Below are positions 1 through 4,568 of a DNA stretch of 6,026 nucleotides, in pieces. Position numbers and translations under genes: made by a program. The stretch is taken from contig JAFWRV010000261.1 of the NCBI GenBank assembly GCA_017519685.1, positions 1 to 6,026 of the forward strand, given 5' to 3'. The notes under the pieces were generated by a model. It searched no databases. It was not told where the DNA came from and saw only the letters and a list, made by a program, of their open reading frames with translations. Source of the stretch: Clostridia bacterium (GTDB lineage Bacteria; Bacillota; Clostridia; Oscillospirales; Acutalibacteraceae). The number at the start of each line of letters is the position of its first letter. Position 1 is the stretch's first letter.

Positions 1-151
1 AATCGTTGAGACCGTCGATTACAAGTCCCGCGGGAAGAATTACCGCGGCGGCATAAACAGGACCGGCAAGCGGACCTCTGCCTGCTTCATCGATTCCGCA
101 GACAGATGCATATCCTTTCAGCGCGGCGGCGTTCTCATAATCATATTCCAT
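1..151 (-). CDS. rnhB: Ribonuclease HII, N-terminal part (gene runs off the window)
   Basis: Ribonuclease HII cuts the RNA strand of RNA-DNA hybrids and removes single ribonucleotides misincorporated into DNA. Only the first 50 residues are visible. They hold the family signature [15 protein letters not shown] at about residues 18-32, including the catalytic metal ligands D21 and E22 and the GRG loop (24-26) that recognises the RNA-DNA junction. The remaining catalytic aspartates lie beyond position 1. The ATG at 149-151 is chosen because a TGAGGT Shine-Dalgarno (157-162) sits 5 nt upstream and overlaps the stop codon of the preceding capA-like gene; only 3 nt separate the two genes, so translational coupling is likely. 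Position after rbgA fits the conserved Firmicutes rplS-lepB-rbgA-rnhB order, here interrupted by one gene. Identification is near certain; completeness cannot be judged. Confidence 0.95.
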   Translation of the reverse strand, partial: MEYDYENAAALKGYASVCGIDEAGRGPLAGPVYAAAVILPAGLVIDGLND

Positions 152-154
152 ATC

Positions 155-1306
155 TTACCTCAGAAATCTCTTGTTGATTCTTTCTTTCATCAGGCTGTTG
201 AGATAATCCACGGAGAAATCCTCCGCCTTTTCCTTTATACCGTGAACTTCCGCAAGCTCATCGGTATATTCCGAAAGTTTATACACCCTGATTTTGCTCA
301 TATCTATTCCGTAATGAGTGACGATTCCGCTAATCGAAACATTTTCGATAGCGACCGCGCCCGTATCGTTGTTTTTGACAACGTCAAAAGTCAGGGCGCC
401 GCCGAGAACGCTTTCTTTCTTTGCCGCGGCGGAAACAAGATTTCCGAGCGAGTAGGCGACAAGCGTCTGCGAGCCGTCTTTATTTGTGATATATTCAACC
501 GTCTGAAGCACGTGGGGATGAGTGCCGATAATCACATCCGCTCCCCACTCGCCGAGTTTCGCGGCGAGCCCGGTCTGCGCGGTAGTTATCTCTGTTTCGT
601 ATTCGTTGCCCCAGTCGGCAAGAACGATGACGATATCCGCTCTCTCCTTGGCGTTCTTTACCGCCTGATTGAGCTGCGTTTCATATTCCGCCATCATAAG
701 CTCGGCGGAAGAATCCCCGGGAAGACTGTTGCCGTTTGAGGATTCTGTGAATCCGATATAGGCGATTCTGACTCCGTTCGCTTCGCGGATAACGGGATTC
801 AGCGCGTCCGCTTCTTTTTCATAAGCGCCGGTAACGACTATTCCCCTGTCCAGCCAGGCGTTGAGGGTATTGAGCATACCCTGTTCACCGTAATCGAGCG
901 AATGGCTTCCCGCCATATTGACAACGTCAAACCCGATTTTGACAAGCTCGTTTCCGAGCTCCTCGGGTGAATTATAAAGAGGATAACCCGATACGGGATG
1001 GTCCGCGGACATAATTATGTTCTGGCTGAAAATCGCGACATCCGCTTTTTCGACATCGTCCGCAATGTTTTCATAAACCAGGGAATAATCCCTGACGACG
1101 CTGCCCGCGCCTGCCGACGCCTGCTCATTGATTTCGTCTCCGACCAGGTTTTCCCCGACCGCGAGAACCGTCGCTCTTGAGAAAACATCTACTTCGCCGT
1201 TATTATTCTTTCCGCCGTTTTTCGCGCGGGTAAACAGAAGCACTCCGAGTGATACCGCATCAAGAAACAGCACGGCCGCGAGAAATACAGTCAATATTCT
1301 TTTCAC
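155..1306 (-). CDS. CapA/PGA_cap-family membrane-anchored protein with divergent active-site motifs
   Basis: This 383-residue protein resembles the CapA/PgsA group (PGA_cap, metallophosphatase-like fold) linked to poly-gamma-glutamate capsule synthesis and to many uncharacterised clostridial surface proteins. Residues 1-27 form a signal anchor (MKRIL, then a hydrophobic run to about 25); the low-complexity linker GGKNNNGE follows and the domain should lie outside the membrane. Family landmarks from about residue 46: AVGENLVGD, SGYPLYNSPEELG, AGSHSLDYG (132-140), DWGNEY (231-236), GTHPHVLQTVEY (261-272) and SLGNLVS (286-292). Compared with the motifs I recall for the family, GD is GE, the NxE-type element is SQN (95-97), NNH is GSH and HWG is DWG, while HPH is intact. 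It starts with GTG at 1304-1306, supported by a strong GAGGAGGT site. No capB/capC neighbours are seen, so a capsule role is unproven. It lies 15 nt after rbgA and 3 nt before rnhB, a position not usual for the operon. Confidence 0.85.
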   Translation of the reverse strand: MKRILTVFLAAVLFLDAVSLGVLLFTRAKNGGKNNNGEVDVFSRATVLAVGENLVGDEINEQASAGAGSVVRDYSLVYENIADDVEKADVAIFSQNIIMSADHPVSGYPLYNSPEELGNELVKIGFDVVNMAGSHSLDYGEQGMLNTLNAWLDRGIVVTGAYEKEADALNPVIREANGVRIAYIGFTESSNGNSLPGDSSAELMMAEYETQLNQAVKNAKERADIVIVLADWGNEYETEITTAQTGLAAKLGEWGADVIIGTHPHVLQTVEYITNKDGSQTLVAYSLGNLVSAAAKKESVLGGALTFDVVKNNDTGAVAIENVSISGIVTHYGIDMSKIRVYKLSEYTDELAEVHGIKEKAEDFSVDYLNSLMKERINKRFLR

Positions 1307-1312
1307 CGGAGC

Positions 1313-1320
1313 ACCTCCTC
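1313..1320 (-). promoter_or_regulatory. Strong ribosome binding site fixing the GTG start of the capA-like gene
   Basis: On the minus strand the sequence reads GAGGAGGT, 6 nt before GTG at 1304-1306. It lies in the 15-nt gap after the rbgA stop. The near-perfect anti-16S complement supports the GTG as the true start, and the protein that follows begins with a convincing signal anchor. Confidence 0.85.
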
Positions 1321-1321
1321 A

Positions 1322-2173
1322 TCAGTCAAGTGTTATTTTTCCGAGTTTTCCGTCCCTGTATTCGTCGAGCAGCATAACCGCCGCTCTTTCTGTGTCATAT
1401 TCTCCCTTGCGCAGGAGCATTCCCCTTTTTTGGGCTATCAGTTCAAGAAGCTCATAGGGTTCGGAATCCTCAAAATCCGATATTTTATATCTTTCGGCAA
1501 GATTTTCGGGGTATCTTTTCTGCATCAGCATAAGGAATCTTACCGCTATTTCCTGTATGTCGAGAATTTCATCCTTGACAGAGCCGATAAAGGAAAGCTT
1601 GAATCCGACCTCGGGGTCCTCGAATTTCGGCCAGAGAACGCCGGGTGTATCAAGCAGCTCGATTCCCTGCCCGATACTGAACCACTGATTTCCTCTCGTG
1701 ACGCCGGGTCTGTCGGCGACTTTTGCCTTTGCCTGCCCCGCCATTCTGTTTATGAAAGAGGACTTTCCCGTGTTGGGAATGCCGACCACCATAACCCTGA
1801 GGGCTTTTCCTCCCATACCCCTGTCAATGTTTGCCTGTATTTTGTCTTTCAGGATATTTTTTACCGCGGGCTGGAATTTATCAAGACCTTTGCCGCTTCT
1901 GCAGTCAACGGCGAGCGCGGTAATTCCGTCCGCAGCGAATCTTTTTATTCTTTCGGCTGTTGCGCTGTCATCCGCGAGGTCGCATTTGTTGAGCAGGATT
2001 ATTCTCGGCTTTGAGCCGGTGATTTCATCGATTTCGGGATTCCTGCTGCTCTCGGGAAGGCGGGCATCGACCGTTTCGCAAACTGCATCGACAAGCGGAA
2101 GACTTTCTTTAATCAGTCTTCTCGTTTTCGCCATGTGCCCCGGGAACCACTGGACCGTCATTTTTTCATTCAT
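1322..2173 (-). CDS. rbgA: Ribosome biogenesis GTPase RbgA (YlqF), circularly permuted
   Basis: RbgA is a GTPase that binds the immature 50S subunit and allows late assembly steps; it is essential in Bacillus subtilis. The 283-residue protein shows the permuted G-motif order typical of the YlqF/YawG family: DARLPESSRNP (36-46), G4 NKCD (62-65), G5 CRSGKG (91-96), then G1 GIPNTGKSS (131-139), G2 around T159 in GVTRG, and G3 DTPG (175-178). The N-terminal WFPGHMAK motif (9-16) is the usual family opening. The C-terminal helical ribosome-binding domain covers about 200-283. Length is normal for the family. ATG at 2173 is favoured by AGG seven nt upstream; the in-frame ATG at 2161 would match the B. 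subtilis start better but has no Shine-Dalgarno. It begins 3 nt after the second signal peptidase gene. Co-transcription with rplS is logical since both act on the 50S subunit. Confidence 0.96.
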   Translation of the reverse strand: MNEKMTVQWFPGHMAKTRRLIKESLPLVDAVCETVDARLPESSRNPEIDEITGSKPRIILLNKCDLADDSATAERIKRFAADGITALAVDCRSGKGLDKFQPAVKNILKDKIQANIDRGMGGKALRVMVVGIPNTGKSSFINRMAGQAKAKVADRPGVTRGNQWFSIGQGIELLDTPGVLWPKFEDPEVGFKLSFIGSVKDEILDIQEIAVRFLMLMQKRYPENLAERYKISDFEDSEPYELLELIAQKRGMLLRKGEYDTERAAVMLLDEYRDGKLGKITLD

Positions 2174-2176
2174 ATT

Positions 2177-2722
2177 TTAACCTATACGCCAGTTTCCGAA
2201 AGGCATCACTCTGAAAAGGGCTTTTCCGAGCAGGTAATCCTCACGGATGTAACCGACCCGCAGATCGCGGCTGTCGGTAGAGGCGTTCCTGTTGTCGCCC
2301 ATAACGAAAACGTGACCCTCGGGAACGGTTTTCGGCCCGCGGAAATCTTCCCTTGTGTATGTAAGCTCGTTGACATACGGCTCATCGAGAGCTTTGCCGT
2401 CAACATAGACTATTCCTTTGTCAAAATCTATATCAACCGTCTGTCCTTCGGTCGCGATTACTCTTTTTACGAGAGTTTCTTCCATATTGACATTGTCCGC
2501 CGGCTGACAGGTGACGACTATGTCGCCGTAATGCGGTTCGGTCACAAACGCGGAAAGAATTATTCTGTCTCCGTTGTTGAGAGTCGGAAACATTGAGGTT
2601 CCGCTGACTCCGACCGTTCTGAAAAAGAACAGGAAAACAAAAGTGACTATAACCACGGCTGTCGAAACGATTGAAACGAGGTCATAAATAAACGGATTCT
2701 TCGCTTTCTTTTCTTCTTCCAT
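2177..2722 (-). CDS. lepB: Type I signal peptidase, second of a tandem pair
   Basis: Signal peptidase I cleaves signal peptides from exported proteins at the outer face of the membrane. The 181-residue protein has a single N-terminal membrane segment at about 15-34 and the catalytic Ser/Lys pair: S43 in SGTSMFPTL and K86 in LVKRVIA. Box E, GDNRNASTDSR (142-152), is intact, so it should be active. One N-terminal membrane segment and a short C-terminal end match the Gram-positive (SipS-like) type. Its ATG shares one base with the stop codon of the upstream paralogue (TAATG at 2720-2724); only a weak AGG lies upstream, suggesting translation is coupled to the first gene. It is clearly related to its neighbour (shared DIDFDKG, VPEG and VMGDNRN stretches) but differs in most other positions, so the duplication is not recent. 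The stop is 3 nt from rbgA. Which substrates it prefers cannot be told from sequence. Confidence 0.95.
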   Translation of the reverse strand: MEEEKKAKNPFIYDLVSIVSTAVVIVTFVFLFFFRTVGVSGTSMFPTLNNGDRIILSAFVTEPHYGDIVVTCQPADNVNMEETLVKRVIATEGQTVDIDFDKGIVYVDGKALDEPYVNELTYTREDFRGPKTVPEGHVFVMGDNRNASTDSRDLRVGYIREDYLLGKALFRVMPFGNWRIG

Positions 2723-3306
2723 TATTTTACCAACCTTTCAAGACGCTGAGTATTGGGATAAAACCTGACAAACGCTCTGCCGAGAACATATCTGTTCTCA
2801 ATCAGACCCACCTTTGACGAGCGGCTGTCAAGAGAATCGTTTCTGTTATCTCCCATAACAAACAGATAACCCTCCGGCACTTTCAGCGGCAGATTCGCGT
2901 TATACTGGAGATGTGTCGGCTCGGCGATATACGGCTCATTCTGAAGCTCGCCGTTGATGAATACCTCTCCCTTATCAAAGTCGATATCGATTGTGTCCCC
3001 GGGCAGAGCGATTACCCTCTTGATAATCGGAATATCTCTCTCCCACGGTTTTGTGACGACAACGATGTCTCCTCTGTGAAGATCGACGGCAATGCTTGTT
3101 ATCGCGAGCCAGTCCTTATCCTGAAGCGTCGGCTCCATTGAGCTTCCGCTGACGCCGACCGCTCTGAATATCAGAGTGAATATGAGAAACACCGCGAATA
3201 CCGCCCCTTTCAGCGAGTCGAGCGCGTCAAAGAGCATCATCAGCAGGCGGTTATTCTTTTTTGGAAACAAAACATAATAGATTTCAATCTGTCTTTTTCC
3301 GTTCAT
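2722..3306 (-). CDS. lepB: Type I signal peptidase, first of a tandem pair
   Basis: A 194-residue serine-lysine signal peptidase. The N-terminal cytoplasmic part (1-33) is basic, with KKNNR at 16-20; a membrane segment covers about 34-48; then come the catalytic S56 in SGSSMEPTL, the general base K96 in PIIKRVIALPGD, and Box E GDNRNDSLDSR (152-162). The C-terminal end is short, as in Gram-positive SipS-type enzymes. The reading frame stays open upstream to 3531, but that extension would run through rplS; ATG at 3304-3306 is chosen because GGAGGA (3311-3316) sits 4 nt upstream and the protein then has a normal family length. The cytoplasmic tail is about 20 residues longer than that of the second copy. 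It follows rplS after an 85-nt gap containing an RNA hairpin, so its expression may be set lower than that of rplS. Confidence 0.95.
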   Translation of the reverse strand: MNGKRQIEIYYVLFPKKNNRLLMMLFDALDSLKGAVFAVFLIFTLIFRAVGVSGSSMEPTLQDKDWLAITSIAVDLHRGDIVVVTKPWERDIPIIKRVIALPGDTIDIDFDKGEVFINGELQNEPYIAEPTHLQYNANLPLKVPEGYLFVMGDNRNDSLDSRSSKVGLIENRYVLGRAFVRFYPNTQRLERLVK

Positions 3307-3310
3307 GATT

Positions 3311-3316
3311 TCCTCC
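3311..3316 (-). promoter_or_regulatory. Ribosome binding site deciding the start of the first lepB
   Basis: GGAGGA on the minus strand, 4 nt before ATG 3304-3306. It rules out the longer in-frame start at 3531, which lies inside rplS in another frame. Confidence 0.85.
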
Positions 3317-3350
3317 GGAGTGATGAGGTGTTTTTCCCTTAATTTAACAA

Positions 3351-3381
3351 GAAGGTGTAACAATATAATTGCTACACCCTC
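3351..3381 (-). terminator. 14-bp RNA hairpin after rplS: partial terminator, attenuator or mRNA processing/stability element
   Basis: Positions 3351-3364 pair with 3368-3381 around a 3-nt UAU loop. In minus-strand RNA all 14 pairs form, two of them G.U (at 3360/3372 and 3353/3379); in plus-strand RNA both would be A-C mismatches, so the structure fits transcription in the gene direction. It starts 10 nt after the rplS stop. The sequence after it (UUGUUAAAUU) is only modestly U-rich, so full termination is doubtful; read-through into lepB is expected because I see no good promoter in the remaining gap. The pairing is seen directly; the role is inferred. Confidence 0.6.
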
Positions 3382-3391
3382 ACATGTTTTG

Positions 3392-3736
3392 TTATCTGAT
3401 CTGTTCCTTAACCTTTGCCGCCTTGCCGACTCTGTCACGAAGATAGTAAAGCTTACTTCTGCGTACACGGCCGTGTCTGATAACGTCAACACCGGCAACA
3501 TTGGGGGAATGAATGGGGAATACTCTTTCAACGCCTACGCCGTAAGATACGCGGCGGACGGTGAAGGTCTCGGATATACCGGAACCTCTGCGAGCGATAA
3601 CCGTTCCCTCAAACATCTGGATTCTTTCCTTTTCTCCCTCACGGATTTTTACGTGAACCTTTACGGTATCACCGATTTCAATCTCGGGGACTTCTGTCTT
3701 GAGTGAATCCTGCGCTATTAACTTGAGTGCATCCAT
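3392..3736 (-). CDS. rplS: 50S ribosomal protein L19
   Basis: L19 sits at the 30S-50S interface of the ribosome. The 114-residue product is a textbook member: [11 protein letters not shown] (21-31), [19 protein letters not shown] (33-51), [19 protein letters not shown] (56-74), HSPNV (76-80), [19 protein letters not shown] (89-107). Length is normal (114-120 in most bacteria). The frame is open back to an ATG at 3772, but ATG 3734-3736 is chosen: GGAGGT (3744-3749) is 7 nt upstream, and the MDALKLIAQ start fits the family. The gene has its own promoter and a ~120-nt leader, suggesting autoregulation, which is known for L19 in low-GC Gram-positives. The usual upstream neighbours rimM and trmD are missing; the preceding gene is an unrelated DUF2344 protein 169 nt away. 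Confidence 0.98.
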   Translation of the reverse strand: MDALKLIAQDSLKTEVPEIEIGDTVKVHVKIREGEKERIQMFEGTVIARRGSGISETFTVRRVSYGVGVERVFPIHSPNVAGVDVIRHGRVRRSKLYYLRDRVGKAAKVKEQIR

Positions 3737-3857
3737 TTTGGTAACCTCCGTTTTTTTCAGGTGTTCATTCACCGCAAGGCCAGAGGAACATCCGTTTTAA
3801 TCTTCAAATTAAATCCCGTCTTCAATATCGCCCGATACCTACTGACGGTATAAACGC
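3737..3857 (-). promoter_or_regulatory. Structured 5' leader of rplS, candidate L19 autoregulatory leader RNA
   Basis: Between the inferred transcription start (~3857) and the rplS ATG lie about 120 nt with several helices in minus-strand RNA. Distal element: GGAUGUUC (3786-3793) pairs with GAACACC (3760-3766), 7 bp with one bulged A, enclosing GCC-UUGC-GGU (3771-3780). Middle: a 6-bp hairpin UUUAAU/AUUAAA (3796-3813). Proximal: AUACC/GGUAU (3835-3839 with 3847-3851), which excludes an alternative made of CCGUC/GACGG (3844-3848 with 3816-3820) and UAUC/GAUA (3826-3837). Alternative folds ahead of a ribosomal protein gene suggest feedback by L19. An L19 leader RNA family is known in low-GC Gram-positives; whether this matches it needs a covariance search, since I judged it from position and base pairing only. 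Confidence 0.5.
3744..3749 (-). promoter_or_regulatory. Ribosome binding site of rplS
   Basis: GGAGGT on the minus strand, 7 nt before ATG 3734-3736. It selects this start over the in-frame ATG at 3772, which would lie within the leader hairpin and has only GGTGA directly abutting it. The site lies 10 nt downstream of the distal leader hairpin (3760-3793), separated from it by an A-rich run, so structure changes there could affect its use. Confidence 0.85.
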
Positions 3858-3863
3858 TCAAAT

Positions 3864-3892
3864 AATATATCACAAGAATTTGTGAAGTGCAA
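3864..3892 (-). promoter_or_regulatory. Sigma-A type promoter of the rplS operon
   Basis: Minus strand: -35 box TTGCAC (3887-3892), a 17-bp spacer (3870-3886), and -10 box TATATT (3864-3869). Both boxes match 5 of 6 consensus bases with optimal spacing, giving a predicted start near 3857. It is the only strong promoter I can see in the window and lies 13 nt after the DUF2344 stop. Confidence 0.75.
3870..3885 (-). repeat. Perfect inverted repeat filling the rplS promoter spacer, possible operator
   Basis: The minus strand reads TCACAA-ATTC-TTGTGA: two perfect 6-bp arms around 4 bp, covering 16 of the 17 bases between the -35 and -10 boxes. A dimeric regulator bound here would block RNA polymerase. 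Alternatively, in RNA from the upstream genes the same repeat forms a weak hairpin followed by UAUAUUAUUU and could act as a poor terminator for the radical SAM/DUF2344 transcript. The repeat is seen directly; either role is inferred. Confidence 0.5.
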
Positions 3893-3905
3893 GCATTTTT
3901 TTATT

Positions 3906-4568
3906 TTATTCAAAATTTTTCATATTGTTCATATATATTTTTGTTCTTTTTATTGCCGTATAAAGCGGCTGCGCGCCGATCACGCCGCAGAGAGTTTCAG
4001 CTAAAAGCCCCGCGTTCAGGTTTTTTTCGCTGCCTGTCGCAAGCACGGTCCTGACCGTGACGGTGTCATTTTCGCCTGCGGCTTCAAACGAAATCACGAA
4101 GTCGCAGAGATTGACTGTCTTTATTCCTTTCTTTGACCTTTTCTCGGCGTTAAGCTCACCGGAGGCGACCGCCGCGTTTATCCCGGCGGCAAAACCCTCC
4201 GCCTCATCCGCCGATGAAAAGCTGTATTCTATAATGTATTCGGCGCAGGTTATGGCGTTAACCTTGTTCACCGCCTGAGTGACATCGACAATCTCAATTC
4301 CTTCGGGAAGCACCGAATTGAGCCGTCTTTTTATTTCCTCCGGAGCCATATCCCGCTCTGTTCTTATATCGAGCGGCTCGCGCATTCCGGTCTGCCCCAG
4401 AGGCAGCGGAAGCAGGAAATTCAGATAGGGATGGGGATTGAATCCCTCGGTGTACCAAAGGGGAATACCCGCCCTTCTGACCGCTCTCGTGAAGCAGCGG
4501 TTCATATCAAGGTGTGAGGTGTAAATCGCAAGTCCCTCTTTTTTATACCAAATGCGCACTGAGTTCAT
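3906..4568 (-). CDS. DUF2344 (TIGR03936) radical SAM-linked protein
   Basis: A 220-residue protein of the family found almost always beside, or fused to, the TIGR03960 radical SAM protein; its function is not established. The conserved block is near the N-terminus: YTSHLDMNRCFTRAVRRAG (about 16-34), then EGFNPHPYLNFLLPLPLG (41-58) and EPLDI (64-68), matching the family's SHLD, GFNPHP and LPLP-G elements. The rest is less conserved and mixed alpha/beta. ATG at 4566-4568 is chosen because GGAGG (4577-4581) lies 8 nt upstream; the earlier in-frame GTG at 4577 overlaps that site and cannot use it. The gene overlaps the end of the radical SAM gene by 26 nt, so the two are co-transcribed and probably coupled. 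In many clostridia this pair is followed by rng and rplU-rpmA; here rplS follows instead. Confidence 0.9.
   Translation of the reverse strand: MNSVRIWYKKEGLAIYTSHLDMNRCFTRAVRRAGIPLWYTEGFNPHPYLNFLLPLPLGQTGMREPLDIRTERDMAPEEIKRRLNSVLPEGIEIVDVTQAVNKVNAITCAEYIIEYSFSSADEAEGFAAGINAAVASGELNAEKRSKKGIKTVNLCDFVISFEAAGENDTVTVRTVLATGSEKNLNAGLLAETLCGVIGAQPLYTAIKRTKIYMNNMKNFE

Noticed and set aside
242..739. 165-codon open frame on the plus strand
   Set aside because: It lies wholly antisense to the capA-like gene, has no good ribosome binding site and its translation resembles no known family; it mirrors the codon bias of the real gene.
1430..2180. Two long plus-strand frames (194 and 160 codons)
   Set aside because: Both are antisense to rbgA, whose motifs are unambiguous; they overlap each other as well.
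3307..3531. 75-residue N-terminal extension of the first signal peptidase
   Set aside because: It would overlap rplS in a different frame; GGAGGA just before ATG 3306 and the normal family length support the short form.
3737..3772. 12-residue N-terminal extension of L19 from ATG 3772
   Set aside because: The ATG is inside a leader helix and lacks a properly spaced ribosome binding site, while ATG 3736 has GGAGGT at ideal spacing and matches the family start.
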